A stretch of 64,000 nucleotides of DNA, from assembly GCF_007197885.1 (NCBI RefSeq), contig NZ_VKKG01000006.1, positions 124,001 to 188,000 of the forward strand, in the 5' to 3' direction. The notes beneath the pieces are model-generated. The model saw only the letters and a list, made by a program, of their open reading frames with translations. It had not been told where the DNA came from and ran no database searches. Source of the stretch: Tessaracoccus rhinocerotis (GTDB lineage Bacteria > Actinomycetota > Actinomycetes > Propionibacteriales > Propionibacteriaceae). The position numbers were made by a program, and so were the translations under genes. This document shows positions 34,690 through 46,746 of this stretch, one piece after another. How positions within the stretch are numbered: position 1 is the first letter of the stretch; every line of letters begins with the position of its first letter.

Positions 34690-35400
34690 TCAGGTCGCCA
34701 GCTCGCCGCGCACCAGGGAGTCGCCGGAGTGGGTCGAGTCGTCGTCGAACTGTTCGCGTGAGATGTCGACGATCCGGTACCCCTCGTCGAGCATCCGCTG
34801 GGTGATCGGGAACTGCTGGCTACCGTCGGTGTCGAGCACCCCCACGGAGACCATGCGCTCCAGGTCCTCGTTGATGAGCCAGACCTCGAGGTAGTCGGAG
34901 GGCACCTGGAAGCGCGGTGCCTCGACCACCAGGGCCAGCCCCGCGCCGCTCTCTACGATACGTGCGCTGCTGGACTCGGCGTCCTCGGCCAGTGGCTCCA
35001 GCGCTGCCTGCGCCACGACGGTCTCCGAGGGTGCCCTGGTGCCCTGGTTGATCAGCAGGCCCGAGACCAGCCCCACCAGGACCAGGACAGCGGCCAGGCC
35101 GTAGAACCACGGGGTCAGGTACGCGGGACGTCTTGCCCCGGAGCCCTGCTCGAGCGTCGCGTCAGTGGCGTCGGTCTCGTCGAGGGAGGCCTGGACGGCC
35201 TCCCAGACGCGGGGTGGCGGGGCGACGGCGCCGGAGGGCATGCCCTTCGCGGCGCGCAGCAGCTGGCTGCCCAGACGCAGGTCGTCGTAGGTGGAGGTGC
35301 ACTTCGGGCAGGAGGCCAGGTGGGCGGCAGCGTCGCCGACGGGATCGGTTTCGGCGAGCGCGAGGTCCAGGAGTTGGTCCTCGTCAAGATGGCTGCTCAT
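34690..35400 (-). CDS. Anti-sigma factor (zinc-finger, RskA-like)
   Basis: A 236-residue protein with an N-terminal zinc-finger anti-sigma domain, visible as HLASCPKC, one membrane helix (about 98-118, FYGLAAVLVLVGLVSGLLI) and an extracellular RskA-like domain (VVEAPRFQVPSDYLEVWLIN). It should hold the ECF sigma factor at the membrane until released by a signal. Its start overlaps the sigma gene by 17 bases, so the two are made in step. It converges with the serine hydrolase gene, whose stop is 17 bp away. Confidence 0.88.
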   Translation of the reverse strand: MSSHLDEDQLLDLALAETDPVGDAAAHLASCPKCTSTYDDLRLGSQLLRAAKGMPSGAVAPPPRVWEAVQASLDETDATDATLEQGSGARRPAYLTPWFYGLAAVLVLVGLVSGLLINQGTRAPSETVVAQAALEPLAEDAESSSARIVESGAGLALVVEAPRFQVPSDYLEVWLINEDLERMVSVGVLDTDGSQQFPITQRMLDEGYRIVDISREQFDDDSTHSGDSLVRGELAT

Positions 35401-35947
35401 CGCCGGCCTCCTTCCATGCGTCCTTGACGGTCTGGAGCCCTCTTCGGATGTGGCTCTTCACGGTTCCCAGCGGCAGGCCAAGGCGCTCGGCGATCTGGGT
35501 GTGCGTCAGGTCCTCGTAGAAGGCCATCCGCAGGATCCGGGCCCTCGGATCGCTCATGGCCTCCAGCACCGCCGAGACCAGCAGGCGATCCTCCTGGCTC
35601 GTGTCGCCCGACGGCTCGACCGACTCGGTGGGACTGGTCCTTCGGACCTCCCGCATCCGGCGGTCGTGGCGCTGCCTCGTCGCGAAGTGGTCGGCCACTC
35701 GTCGCCTTGCGATCAGCAACAGCCACGCCGGCAGGGCGGTCGGCCCCGGCACGAGTGTGTTGCGGCTCGCCCACGCAGAGACGAACACCTGCTGCGTGAC
35801 GTCCTCCGCGTCCGCGTCCGGCGGGGCCACCTTCCGGCGGACGAAGCCGTGCACCAAGGGGGACCAGCGGTCGTACATCTGGGCGAAGGCGTCACGCGAC
35901 CCGGAGGAGACCTCCTCGCTGATCAGAACCACCTCGTCCACGCTCAC
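35384..35947 (-). CDS. ECF-type RNA polymerase sigma factor
   Basis: A 187-residue sigma-70 family factor with region 2 (AFAQMYDRWSPLVHGFVRRK, DAEDVTQQVFVSAW, ARRRVADHF) and region 4 (LTHTQIAERLGLPLGTVKSHIRRGL); regions 1.1 and 3 are absent. It resembles the SigK/SigL group that works with RskA-type anti-sigma factors, as here. TAGAGT (minus 35955-35960) lies 7 nt before the GTG, so it is probably leaderless. The sortase and surface-protein genes upstream on the same strand may belong to its regulon; that is an inference from position. Confidence 0.9.
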   Translation of the reverse strand: MSVDEVVLISEEVSSGSRDAFAQMYDRWSPLVHGFVRRKVAPPDADAEDVTQQVFVSAWASRNTLVPGPTALPAWLLLIARRRVADHFATRQRHDRRMREVRRTSPTESVEPSGDTSQEDRLLVSAVLEAMSDPRARILRMAFYEDLTHTQIAERLGLPLGTVKSHIRRGLQTVKDAWKEAGDEQPS

Positions 35948-35962
35948 AGGGGGAACTCTAGA

Positions 35963-36688
35963 TCAGGTGATGGGGACTGCGACGACAACGACGTTCTCCT
36001 GGTAGCCACCGAGTTCCGGGAGGTAGGGGCCGCCGCAGGTGACCACGTGCAGGCGGTGGGGGCCCGTCCGGTCGAACAGGGAGGGCAGGTCCAGGTCCTC
36101 CAGGGGGATGCTGGTGACGGACTCGATGCCGTAGCGGTGCTCGCCGCCCGCGTCGTCGGTGATCGTCACCACGGTCCCGGGCCGGGCCCCGGACAGGGCG
36201 GCGAAGGGTCCGATGCCCAGTTCGGCGGAGTCCACGTGGGCGGCCACCACGCTGGCGCCGGAGTCAGCCCCCGGCACGGGTCCGTACCGGTACCACGCGG
36301 CCACCGCAGGGTCCGGGTGGAGGGCCATCATTCCGCCCTCGTCCACGCCGAGGGGGACCAACGGCATGTCGATCCCGAGGTCGGCGACCACCAGCCGGTT
36401 CGGCTGCACCGACGTCGGTTCCGCCTCGCCCAGCACGGCCGGCCTGGCCGGGACGGGGCTCGACGTGCGGGTGGGGGTCGGGGCCGACGAAACGGGTGCC
36501 GCCGACCCCGACGGCTCGCCGGCCGCGGGTGGGGTGGCCCGCGGCGGCGGTGGAGTCTCCACCGCCACCGGGGCCGGCTGGTCTCCCTGGTCGGGCCTGG
36601 GTGTTGCCTCCCCGCAGCCGGTCAGCGCTGTTGCGGCGAAGACGGCCGAGGCGAGGACACAACGGCCCAACCAGTGGAGACGCTTCAT
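35963..36688 (-). CDS. Class F-type sortase with lipoprotein signal
   Basis: A 241-residue transpeptidase. The signal peptide ends in the lipobox ALTGC, so the N terminus is probably lipidated, which is unusual for sortases. A Pro/Ala-rich linker (about 28-85) precedes the sortase domain with VVAAHVDS (His) and LHVVTCGG (Cys in TxTC); the C-terminal strand is YQENVVVVAVP, short like actinobacterial class E/F enzymes. A final arginine near the end is not evident by eye. It would anchor secreted proteins to the wall. ATG 36688 gives a canonical lipoprotein start; a GTG at 36697 overlapping the upstream stop is possible. Confidence 0.8.
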   Translation of the reverse strand: MKRLHWLGRCVLASAVFAATALTGCGEATPRPDQGDQPAPVAVETPPPPRATPPAAGEPSGSAAPVSSAPTPTRTSSPVPARPAVLGEAEPTSVQPNRLVVADLGIDMPLVPLGVDEGGMMALHPDPAVAAWYRYGPVPGADSGASVVAAHVDSAELGIGPFAALSGARPGTVVTITDDAGGEHRYGIESVTSIPLEDLDLPSLFDRTGPHRLHVVTCGGPYLPELGGYQENVVVVAVPIT

Positions 36689-36693
36689 CTGGA

Positions 36694-37512
36694 TCACTCA
36701 GCCAGTTCAGCCCTGCGGCGGCTGGCAACGACGACCAGTCCGGCCGCGAGGAGGCCTGCTGCGACGACGGCGAGCGCAGTGCTCGTGTTGCCTGCCACGG
36801 CAGCCTGTCCACCGGTGCCGCCGGGGACGCCGTGCGGGGCGCTGTGGAGACCGTCGATGACCTGCACGGCGAGCGCCAGGTTCCCGTCGGCGGCGCTGCC
36901 CCACGCGTAGACGATCGTGTTGGCGCCCTCCGCGACGTTCACGTCGGCGGGGCCGATCGCCACGTCGCTGGTACCGGTGAGCACCACGTCAGCGGACACG
37001 GTGCCTGCCGCAAGGTCGGCCTTGGCCTCGTTCGGGTTGCTGAGGTTGCTGAACGCGACGGTTTCGTTGGCACGGACGTCGACGGCGGGTGCAGCGGCGG
37101 TGTGACGGACGGTGAGTCGGCCCTGCCCGGCCGCGGTTGCGGCGACGTCGTTGACGAAGGGCGTCAGGGTTGGGTTGCCGTCGGCGTCGAGGTGGGCCAC
37201 GACCGTGATGTTGGCGCCGCCGGGGACGGTGACGTCGTTGGCTTCGATGGCGGCGTCGCCATCAGGCCCTGCGTCGACCGCGGTCACCTTCAGGTCGTAG
37301 CTTCCGGCCGGGAGCATCACCGGGTCGGTGAGGGTCCCCGGAGCGAAGTCGGTGAGGAGCTCTTCACCGTTGGCGTAGACGTCGACCGTGAGACCCGGGA
37401 CCGCGTGCAGGACCTGGACGGTCGCTTCGTGCTCGTCGGCCATGGCGGCCTGAGGTGCCACCGCACCGACCAGCGCCAGCGGCAGCAGTGCCGCGATGAT
37501 TCTTGCCTTCAT
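36694..37512 (-). CDS. DUF4397 cell-surface protein, candidate sortase substrate
   Basis: A 272-residue exported protein. Signal peptide MKARIIAALLPLALVGAVAP ends AAMADE. Two DUF4397-type Ig-like repeats follow (VQVLHAVPGLTVDVYANG; LTVRHTAAAPAVDVRANE), each about 100 residues. The C terminus has the sorting-signal architecture: a possible motif VPGGTGG, a hydrophobic stretch (ALAVVAAGLLAAGLVVVAS) and a basic tail RRRAELAE. It lies directly before the sortase gene with overlapping stop and start options, which supports an enzyme-substrate pair. GGAAGGA lies 7 nt before the ATG. Confidence 0.82.
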   Translation of the reverse strand: MKARIIAALLPLALVGAVAPQAAMADEHEATVQVLHAVPGLTVDVYANGEELLTDFAPGTLTDPVMLPAGSYDLKVTAVDAGPDGDAAIEANDVTVPGGANITVVAHLDADGNPTLTPFVNDVAATAAGQGRLTVRHTAAAPAVDVRANETVAFSNLSNPNEAKADLAAGTVSADVVLTGTSDVAIGPADVNVAEGANTIVYAWGSAADGNLALAVQVIDGLHSAPHGVPGGTGGQAAVAGNTSTALAVVAAGLLAAGLVVVASRRRAELAE

Positions 37513-37963
37513 GGTTGGTCCTTCCATCTCGGCCTTTTGGGGCCGGTGCAGCGCGCGGATCGCGCTGCTGACCTGTGAGTCCGACTGGGGTGGCCATTCG
37601 GATGCAGTCGGACGCGAACTTTTTTCGGCGACCCCCGACCCGCCCAGGAGTTCGCGCCCGTCCTGTCCGTTCGCGCCCGCGCTACAGGACGGGCGAGAAC
37701 GAATGGGACAGGCGCGAACTGACGACGTGGTTGCGACCGTTTCCGGTCCCGGCCGGAATCAGCGATTCTGCCGCCTCCGGGGGCCGGGGGGTGTATCGGG
37801 AGTAGGCCCGACCCCCCGAAACCGCTACGAACCGGCCTCCCCGCCCTTTGGCGGGCAACGGCACGCCGCGCACGGGCTCCGATTTGGGACCGTTTCGCGG
37901 TAGAGTGGAGCCGAAGTCCCGGCCGTCGGTTTCCGACGGCTGTTTCGTGAACAAGGAGATTCG
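37513..37963. promoter_or_regulatory. Control region between the DUF4397 gene and gyrB
   Basis: This 451-bp gap has no gene. It holds a perfect 11-bp inverted repeat GCCCGTCCTGT/ACAGGACGGGC (37656-37666 and 37684-37694). A 9-mer GTTCGCGCC occurs at 37650-37658 and 37669-37677 and inverted at 37711-37719, with a near copy at 37611. TAGAGT (37901-37906) is the probable gyrB -10, and a leader hairpin CCGTCGG-TTT-CCGACGG (37923-37939) precedes the gyrB AAGGAG. Confidence 0.55.
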
Positions 37964-39997
<2,034 letters not shown>

Positions 39998-40055
39998 TCC
40001 CACCTCTCCACCTGATCCAGCCCTGAACGGCACAGGAAAGCCAAGAAGGTAACCG

Positions 40056-42698
40056 ATGACTGACACCCCCCAAGGCCCCGAGGACAACCAGGACGGAACC
40101 GTCGACACGGGCATCGTCCCGCCGCAGCTCGGAACCGTCACGCCCGTGGACCTGCAGGACGAGATCCAGAAGTCCTACCTCGACTACGCGATGAGCGTCA
40201 TCGTCGGGCGTGCGCTGCCCGACGTGCGCGACGGCCTCAAGCCCGTGCACCGTCGCGTCCTGTACGCGATGTGGGACGGCGGCTACCGGCCGGACCGCGG
40301 TTGGAACAAGTGCTCGCGCATCGTGGGTGAGGTGATGGGCCTGTACCACCCGCACGGCGACTCGGCCATCTACGACACCCTCGTGCGCCTGGCGCAGCCG
40401 TGGGCGATGCGGCTGCCGATGATCACCGGCCAGGGCAACTTCGGCTCGCAGGGCGACGACAAGGCCGCCGCCATGCGTTACACGGAGTGCAAGCTGGCTC
40501 CGCCGGCCGCCGAGATGGTGCGCGACATCGAGCAGAACACCGTCGACTTCAAGCCGAACTACGACAACCGCGAGCACGAGCCGGTCGTGCTGCCCGCCCG
40601 GTTCCCGAACCTGCTCGTCAACGGCTCCACCGGCATCGCCGTCGGCATGGCCACGAACATCCCGAGCCACAACCTGCGCGAGGTGGGCGCCGCCGTCAAC
40701 TGGGCGCTCGAGCACCCGGACGCGACGCAGGAGGAGATCCTCGAGGCGGCCATGGAGCACATCCAGGGCCCCGACTTCCCGGGCGGCGGCCTCATCGTCG
40801 GCCGCCAGGGCATCGAGGACGCCTACCGAACCGGCCGCGGCTCCGTGGTCATGCGCGCCGTGATGGACCTCGAGGAGGACCGCAACGGTCGGCAGATGAT
40901 CGTCATCACCGAGCTGCCCTACATGTGCAACCCGGACTCGCTGGCCGCCCGCATCGCGGAGCTCGTCAACAGCGGCAAGCTCACCGGCATCGCCGACGTC
41001 CGCGACGACACCTCCGCCCGTACCGGCCTGCGCCTGGTGATCGTGCTCAAGCGCGACGCCCAGCCGCGCGTGGTGATGAACAACCTCTACAAGCACACCT
41101 CACTGCAGGACACCTTCGGCTGCAACATGCTGGCGCTCGTCGACGACGTGCCCCGCACGCTGCGCCTGGACCAGTTCATCTCGCAGTGGATCAAGCACCA
41201 GCTCGACGTCATCCGTCGCCGCACCCAGTTCCAGCTGGACGAGGCGGAGAAGCAGGCGCACATCTACCGCGGCCTGGTGAAGGCCCTCGACATGCTCGAC
41301 GAGGTCATCGCGCTGATCCGCCGCTCGCCCAGCACCGAGGAGGCGCGCGAGGGGCTGATGCAGTTGCTCGGCATCGACCAGGTGCAGGCCACCGCCATCC
41401 TGGACATGCAGCTGCGCCGCCTGGCCGCCCTCGAGCGCCAGAAGATCATCGACCACCTCGAGGCCCTCGAGGTCAAGATCGAGGACCTCAAGGACATCAT
41501 CGCCCGCGAGGAGCGCCAGCGCCAGATCGTCACCGACGAGCTCGCCGAGATCGTGGAGCGCTATGGCGACGAGCGCCGCACCCGCATCGTCGCCGCCGAC
41601 GGCGACTTCTCCGACGAGGACTTCATCCCTGACGAGGAGATGGTGGTCACGATCACCCACGGCGGCTACGTCAAGCGCACCCGGGGCGACCAGTACCGCG
41701 TCCAGAAGCGCGGCGGCAAGGGCGTCCGCGGCGCCACCCTGCGCGCGGAGGACGAGGTCCAGCACCTGTTCACCGCCAGCAACCACGAGTGGATCCTGTT
41801 CTTCACCAACATGGGCCGCGTCTACCGCGAGAAGGTCTGGCACCTGCCGGAGTCCGGCCGCGACGCCAAGGGCGGCCACATCGCGGGCATCATGAGCTTC
41901 CTCCCGGACGAGACCATCGCCCAGGTGCTCACGCTGCGCACCTACGAGGACTCCGAGTACCTGCTGCTGGCCACGAAGAACGGGCTGGTGAAGAAGACCG
42001 CGCTGTCGGCCTACGACTCGGCCCGCACGGCCGGCGTCATCGCAATCAACTTCCGCGAGGACGACGACCGCCTGATCGGGGCCGCGCTCTGCTCGTCGGA
42101 GGACGACGTGCTGCTGATCTCCCGCAAGGGCCAGGCCATCAGGTTCCAGGCCAGCGACGAGCAGCTGCGACCCATGGGCCGGGCCACCTCCGGCGTGACC
42201 GGCATGAAGTTCCGCGACGGCGACGAGCTGCTGTCGATGGCAGTGCTCGGCGGCGACGTCGACCACTCGGACCGGTTCGTGTTCACCGTCACCGACGGCG
42301 GGTTCGCCAAGCGCTCCCTCGTCGACGACTACCGCCAGCAGGGCCGCGGCGGCCTGGGCATCAAGGCCATGAAGCTCGCAGAGGGCCGCGGCCAACTCGT
42401 CGGCGGCCTGATCGTCGGTGAGAACGACGAGGTCATCGCCATCAAGGACTCCGGCCAGATCACCCGCAGCGCGGTGGCCGACGTGCCCGTCAAGGGACGC
42501 GACACCATGGGCGTGAAGTTCGTCGGGGTCAAGGGCAAGGACGCGGTGGCAGCCATCGCCCTCTACCCGGAGAGTGAAGTCGCGGAGGAGGGTGAGCCGA
42601 CCGACGTCGAGGGTGAAACCGAACCCGGAGCGGGTACCGTAGACGAACACGTGGCCGAAGAAGCGGCCGCGGTGATCGAGGAGGATGGCGATGAGTGA
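40056..42698 (+). CDS. gyrA: DNA gyrase subunit A
   Basis: An 880-residue GyrA that cuts and rejoins DNA. The breakage domain has the catalytic tyrosine in AAMRYTEC and the quinolone-determining stretch HGDSAIYD with Ser103 and Asp107, residues associated with susceptibility. The C-terminal wheel starts after about residue 515 and carries the GyrA box [11 protein letters not shown] Glu-rich acidic tail follows residue 845. The ATG lies 58 nt after gyrB, so the two are one operon, and the stop overlaps the DUF3566 gene. Confidence 0.97.
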   Translation: MTDTPQGPEDNQDGTVDTGIVPPQLGTVTPVDLQDEIQKSYLDYAMSVIVGRALPDVRDGLKPVHRRVLYAMWDGGYRPDRGWNKCSRIVGEVMGLYHPHGDSAIYDTLVRLAQPWAMRLPMITGQGNFGSQGDDKAAAMRYTECKLAPPAAEMVRDIEQNTVDFKPNYDNREHEPVVLPARFPNLLVNGSTGIAVGMATNIPSHNLREVGAAVNWALEHPDATQEEILEAAMEHIQGPDFPGGGLIVGRQGIEDAYRTGRGSVVMRAVMDLEEDRNGRQMIVITELPYMCNPDSLAARIAELVNSGKLTGIADVRDDTSARTGLRLVIVLKRDAQPRVVMNNLYKHTSLQDTFGCNMLALVDDVPRTLRLDQFISQWIKHQLDVIRRRTQFQLDEAEKQAHIYRGLVKALDMLDEVIALIRRSPSTEEAREGLMQLLGIDQVQATAILDMQLRRLAALERQKIIDHLEALEVKIEDLKDIIAREERQRQIVTDELAEIVERYGDERRTRIVAADGDFSDEDFIPDEEMVVTITHGGYVKRTRGDQYRVQKRGGKGVRGATLRAEDEVQHLFTASNHEWILFFTNMGRVYREKVWHLPESGRDAKGGHIAGIMSFLPDETIAQVLTLRTYEDSEYLLLATKNGLVKKTALSAYDSARTAGVIAINFREDDDRLIGAALCSSEDDVLLISRKGQAIRFQASDEQLRPMGRATSGVTGMKFRDGDELLSMAVLGGDVDHSDRFVFTVTDGGFAKRSLVDDYRQQGRGGLGIKAMKLAEGRGQLVGGLIVGENDEVIAIKDSGQITRSAVADVPVKGRDTMGVKFVGVKGKDAVAAIALYPESEVAEEGEPTDVEGETEPGAGTVDEHVAEEAAAVIEEDGDE

Positions 42699-43803
42699 TA
42701 GTTCGCCACGCTGGCCGGGGTCCAACGGATCCCCCGGTCTGGACTTCTCCCCGCGACGTCCCGAATCGCGCGGGGGAGCGGGGTCTGACGGCCTCGCCGC
42801 CCGCCTGAACGGCACGCAGGGTGGGACTCAGGGCGACTCGGCCGATTCCCGACCATCAGACCCCGGTGCCTCCGCCCGTCCCAGCGGCAGCAGGCCCACC
42901 CCACCGCCGGCCGGGAACGTGTCGCAGCCCGCCCCGTCGCAGGCCGACGCGGCGTCGGTCCAGACCCCACCCCACACCGGCGACGCCGAGCCCACCCGGG
43001 AGCCCGCGTCAGGACCCGCCGCCACCGAGCCGAAGGCCGACTCGCCCGCCGCCGGTTCCGCTGACTCCAAGCCGTCGGCCCCCGAGGCTGCCGCACCTGC
43101 CGCGTCCACGCCCAAGGGGACCGGCCAGGACCCGAAGCTGCAGGAGTCCGCCGCGTCCTGGGCATGGCAGCCGCTCGGCGCCGAACCCGACGCCGCGCCG
43201 TCGGCCCGTTCCGCGTCGTCGGCCGCATCGTCTGCGTCCGCCGCCGACGGTGCCACCACCATCCGTCCCGCCGGTGGCGCCCCCGTGGTGTCCGCCGCCG
43301 CGGCCGGGGGAGCCATCTCCGGCGCCGCCGCGAGGGCCGCCGACCAGGGCAAGCAGGCCGCCAGCACCCGCCGCACCACCCCGTCGCCCGCCACCTCGAC
43401 GCCCAGCACCGCGGCCACCCGCCGCACCGGCACGCGTCGCACGCGCAAGGCCCGGCTGCGCCTGGCGCGTCTGGACCCGTGGTCCGTGATGAAGACGACG
43501 TTCCTGTTCTCCATCGCCTTCGGCATCATCCTGATGGTGGTGGCCTGGGTGCTGTGGACCGTGCTCGCCGGCTCCGGTGCGCTGGAGTCCCTGAACCAGT
43601 TCATGACCACGCTGATCGGGCAGGAGGGTGAGCAGTTCAACGTGGAGAACTACGTGAACGGCCCCCGTGTGCTCGGTGCCGCGGCGGTGCTCGCCGCAAT
43701 CGACATCGTGATCCTGACCGCCGTCGCCACGTTGTTCGCGTTCCTGTACAACCTCGCCGCCACCGTCATCGGTGGCCTCGAGGTCACCCTCGCCGAGGAC
43801 TGA
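42691..43803 (+). CDS. DUF3566 membrane protein
   Basis: A 370-residue protein. The first 240 residues are low-complexity Pro/Ala/Ser with scattered acidic residues. A basic stretch ([26 protein letters not shown]) introduces the DUF3566 domain with two membrane helices ([19 protein letters not shown] and [21 protein letters not shown]). This family follows gyrA in most actinobacteria; its function is unknown. GAGGAGG lies 6 nt before the ATG at 42691, which overlaps gyrA by 8 bases; an ATG at 42685 is too close to that site. Confidence 0.87.
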   Translation: MSDSSPRWPGSNGSPGLDFSPRRPESRGGAGSDGLAARLNGTQGGTQGDSADSRPSDPGASARPSGSRPTPPPAGNVSQPAPSQADAASVQTPPHTGDAEPTREPASGPAATEPKADSPAAGSADSKPSAPEAAAPAASTPKGTGQDPKLQESAASWAWQPLGAEPDAAPSARSASSAASSASAADGATTIRPAGGAPVVSAAAAGGAISGAAARAADQGKQAASTRRTTPSPATSTPSTAATRRTGTRRTRKARLRLARLDPWSVMKTTFLFSIAFGIILMVVAWVLWTVLAGSGALESLNQFMTTLIGQEGEQFNVENYVNGPRVLGAAAVLAAIDIVILTAVATLFAFLYNLAATVIGGLEVTLAED

Positions 43804-43843
43804 GCCGCCTCCCGGTCTGCCGGAACACCGCCCGGGCCGCCCG

Positions 43844-43921
43844 CGACCCGACACGCCGACGAAAATCGCCGGAAGGGTGGCGGGCAACCTCGCGGCTGAA
43901 TTCTGTCGGCGAGTCGGGTCG
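43844..43921. repeat. Long inverted repeat after the DUF3566 gene
   Basis: The 17-mer CGACCCGACACGCCGAC (43844-43860) and GTCGGCGAGTCGGGTCG (43905-43921) are complementary except for a central A/A mismatch and enclose 44 nt. The structure could be the terminator of the gyrBA operon, but has no U-run; its size suggests a palindromic element. Confidence 0.65.
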
Positions 43922-44018
43922 GTGGGGTCCCGGCCGACGTCGCACGCCCCACCCCCGCTGACCCCGCGCCCAAGTATCTTCGGAACTGGACTGCAATCCT
44001 TCCAAGGGGGCTATTCGG

Positions 44019-44933
44019 GTGGACGTTTATGGCGAGAGCGGCAGGCGGGCGCACCGCACCGGCGTCGTCGGCGTGGACGCCGAGACCGAGGACACCGTCG
44101 ACAACCTGGAGGTCTACGAAGCGCTCGTGAACCCCAAGGAGGCCGGCTCCGGAGGCAACAAGGGCAGGGGCGGCATGATGCCGCCGATGATGATGGGCGG
44201 CGTGGGTGCAGGCGGCGGTTCGTCCGCGGCGGCCTCGGCCGGCGCGTCCCAGGCAGCAGCAGCCTCGACGGCGGGCGCCACGGCCCGCGCGGTCCCCGGC
44301 CCGATGGCCGCGGGCACGACGACCGCCGCCCCCGTCGCCTCACCCGGGGTGGGCGCGGGCACTGCCGGAGCCGCCACCACGCCGTCGTTCGGTGGAGCCG
44401 GCCTCCCCAGTGGCGGTGGTGGAGGAATCCCCACGGCCGGACTGGGGGCAGGAGTGGTGGCCGCGCAGTCCGACGACGCGGCCGCGGCCGACGCTGACCC
44501 GGGGGCCGGTACGGACGCCCCCCAGACGGACCCCGACCCGGCCACCGACGACGAGTCCGGCGACGGGGGACCGGTGGACGGCATCGGCAGAATCAACCCC
44601 GTCCCACCCAACAACACCGACCTCCCCGAGAACGACGTGGTGGAGGTGAACCCCGCGGAGATCGAGCGGCTCGCGAAGCAGTGGTCCTCCCTGTCCGACT
44701 CGATGACGGGGCTGAGCACCAACATCAGCAACCTGCAGGCCGACGCCGGGGCCTTCGGCATGGTTCGGGATCCGGAACCCGTCTACGGGAAGATGACCGA
44801 CGGCCTGAGCCGCAGGTCGGGCGGCGCGGCGGCGGAGTTCGAGCAGATCTCGGCGGGTCTGGCCGCCAGCGCGGCGGCGTTCCGCGACACCGAGGACGAT
44901 GCCACGGCGAGCCTGGGAGGCCTGAGTCAATGA
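44019..44933 (+). CDS. EspC/WXG-like type VII-associated protein
   Basis: A 304-residue protein. After a short N-terminal segment come about 170 residues of Gly/Ala-rich, then acidic Pro/Asp low complexity. The last 100 residues are helical and fit the EspC-like (ESX secretion-associated) pattern: [28 protein letters not shown], then [21 protein letters not shown], where related proteins have Y in place of the F before the acidic pair. No signal peptide is present. The stop overlaps the next gene as ATGA, so the two are probably made together as a secreted heterodimer. No Ecc secretion genes are in the window. The assignment is by pattern and is moderate. Confidence 0.65.
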   Translation: MDVYGESGRRAHRTGVVGVDAETEDTVDNLEVYEALVNPKEAGSGGNKGRGGMMPPMMMGGVGAGGGSSAAASAGASQAAAASTAGATARAVPGPMAAGTTTAAPVASPGVGAGTAGAATTPSFGGAGLPSGGGGGIPTAGLGAGVVAAQSDDAAAADADPGAGTDAPQTDPDPATDDESGDGGPVDGIGRINPVPPNNTDLPENDVVEVNPAEIERLAKQWSSLSDSMTGLSTNISNLQADAGAFGMVRDPEPVYGKMTDGLSRRSGGAAAEFEQISAGLAASAAAFRDTEDDATASLGGLSQ

Positions 44934-46582
44934 GCACCGAGCGGATGGACGAACTGCTCACCATCGCGGACCGCGAACAGGTCGAGTCGGTGGTGCGCGC
45001 CCACGCGATGCTGCGGGACCGCGCCAACACGGCCATCATGCTGGACACCCGTGAGCAGCAGATCCTGTTCCAGCACCTCGGCGGCACCATCGAGCCCGCC
45101 GTAGCGGCGGTCGAGCTGGAGGCGCGGGGCTGGATCGACAGGGCGCAGAAGATGCTGATGGAGGTGGACACCCAGCTCGAGCACCTGATGCGCGTCATCT
45201 CCACGCCGCCGCGGACCGCCCACCTCGGACGCTCCTGGATCCAGGAGATCTCGCACATCGACGAGATGATCGAGACCGCCCAGACGCTGCTCGAGGCGCC
45301 CGAGTGGAAGGGGACCGCAGCCGAGGCACACCTCAGCGCCATCCCCGCCCAGATCGAGGCCCTGCGCAGCCTCCGCAGCCAAGCCGTCACCGCAGGGGAG
45401 TCGGTGATCGCGGTCGGCGCGCTGCAGAACACCATCTTCGAAGCGTCTGCACTGTTGATGGTGGCCGCGGCCGTGCAGGTGGACGTGCGCCCTCCCGGCG
45501 ACGTCGTGCCCGCCGTCCTCTACCGCCGCACCGTCGCCCTCGTCAGCATCCTGGACGCCCTCCTGAAGGCCCTTGACCAGCAGTTCTCGGGCGAGGGCAC
45601 CTGGAAGCAGTCGGCGCAGGACCTCAGCGAGGGCCTCGAGGAGGCCACCTCCGGAATCGGGTTCGAGTGGCCGAAGGCCACGCGCGAGGAGGACCCCGGC
45701 GAGCGGAAGAAGCGCGGCGAGGACGAACACGACGGCGAGGGCGGCCCCGGTTGGCCTGGCGGCCCCGGCGGCGGCCCCGGCGGTCCGCGTCCCGGCGACG
45801 ACGACAACGGCACCGGCGACGAACCGGACGAGGGCGATGACAGCGCCGACGACGATGCTGGCGATGATGAGGACAGCACCGGCGACGGCGAGGACTCGGC
45901 CGACGACACCGAACCCGGCGAGGAGTCCGAGCAGGGAGACGCCGAGGGATCCGACGCCGAGGGATCCGACGCGGAGGGGGCCGACGCCGAAGGTGGCGCG
46001 AATGTAGAGGGCACCGACGGCGAGGAGACCCCGGGGGAAGAGGACTCCGGACCTGAGGGGGAGTCCGATCCCGAGGGGGAGGGTTCACCGGATCCGGACG
46101 AGGCACCCGCTGAGCCCGACCCGACCGACGCCGAACCGGAGCCCGACCCCGCACCCGACACCGAGCAGGAGCCCGATCCCGCCTCCGAGCCCGAGCCCGC
46201 ACCGGAACCCGAGCCGGTGCCCGAGCCCGAGCCCGAGCCGGACCCTGCGCCCGAGCCCGAGCCGCAGCCGGATCCCGCACCGGAACCAGACCCGGCACCC
46301 GAGCCGCTGCCAGATCCCGCACCCGCACCCGATCCTGTGCCGGAGCCGCAGCCCGAGCCCGCGCAGTCGCAGCCGGTGCCCGAACCCGAGCCCGTCCCCA
46401 TGACTCCGGCACAGCCGGGTGGGGGGACCGTGGACCCGGTACCGCCGCCCGAGCCAGTGGACCCGCAGCAGGCCGCCTGGGAGGAAGAGCAGATCATCGC
46501 CAACGGTGAGGCTTGGGAGCGGATCTACAAGGACCGCGAGTTGGCCAAGGAGTCGCTCGGGGAGCGCACGCTGATGCCCTGA
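44930..46582 (+). CDS. WXG-like secreted protein with acidic and Glu-Pro repeat tail
   Basis: A 550-residue protein. Residues 1-250 are helical, with WKG at 126-128 in [14 protein letters not shown], the WXG hairpin turn of type VII substrates. Residues 260-400 are extremely acidic with tandem [19 protein letters not shown]. Residues 400-510 are Glu-Pro/Asp-Pro repeats of the kind that spans cell walls (TonB-like). The last 30 residues ([16 protein letters not shown]) contain YKDRE, a match to the YxxxD/E type VII export signal, though here at the C terminus of the tail. There is no signal peptide. It overlaps the EspC-like gene by ATGA. Function is not known. Confidence 0.65.
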   Translation: MSTERMDELLTIADREQVESVVRAHAMLRDRANTAIMLDTREQQILFQHLGGTIEPAVAAVELEARGWIDRAQKMLMEVDTQLEHLMRVISTPPRTAHLGRSWIQEISHIDEMIETAQTLLEAPEWKGTAAEAHLSAIPAQIEALRSLRSQAVTAGESVIAVGALQNTIFEASALLMVAAAVQVDVRPPGDVVPAVLYRRTVALVSILDALLKALDQQFSGEGTWKQSAQDLSEGLEEATSGIGFEWPKATREEDPGERKKRGEDEHDGEGGPGWPGGPGGGPGGPRPGDDDNGTGDEPDEGDDSADDDAGDDEDSTGDGEDSADDTEPGEESEQGDAEGSDAEGSDAEGADAEGGANVEGTDGEETPGEEDSGPEGESDPEGEGSPDPDEAPAEPDPTDAEPEPDPAPDTEQEPDPASEPEPAPEPEPVPEPEPEPDPAPEPEPQPDPAPEPDPAPEPLPDPAPAPDPVPEPQPEPAQSQPVPEPEPVPMTPAQPGGGTVDPVPPPEPVDPQQAAWEEEQIIANGEAWERIYKDRELAKESLGERTLMP

Positions 46583-46595
46583 TCCCCACCAGCAA

Positions 46596-46629
46596 CGACG
46601 CCCGCCCGGTGGTTTCCGGGCGGGCGTCG
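46596..46629 (+). terminator. Terminator after the WXG-like gene
   Basis: CGACGCCCGCCCGG (46596-46609) and CCGGGCGGGCGTCG (46616-46629) form a perfect 14-bp stem with the loop TGGTTT. It begins 13 nt after the stop codon. There is no U-run. Confidence 0.75.
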
Positions 46630-46681
46630 TCGCGTCGCGAGCGCCAACACCTGCGTTATGCACGAACACCTCCCTCCCGCA

Positions 46682-46711
46682 CCGTCACCTGCCTTGCAAC
46701 GCAGGTGACGG
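46682..46711. repeat. Perfect hairpin in the GH43 upstream region
   Basis: CCGTCACCTGC (46682-46692) and GCAGGTGACGG (46701-46711) form an 11-bp stem with an 8-nt loop. GCAGGTGAC recurs as a direct copy at 46720-46728. It may be a second terminator or a binding site. Confidence 0.55.
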
Positions 46712-46746
46712 GGTAGGAGGCAGGTGACAAGGACAGGCACCGTTCC

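Noticed and set aside
45920-46400. Tandem Asp-Ala-Glu and Glu-Pro codon repeats resembling a CRISPR or satellite array
   Set aside because: Units are short, variable and keep one reading frame; they are protein repeats. No CRISPR array or cas gene is seen anywhere in the window.
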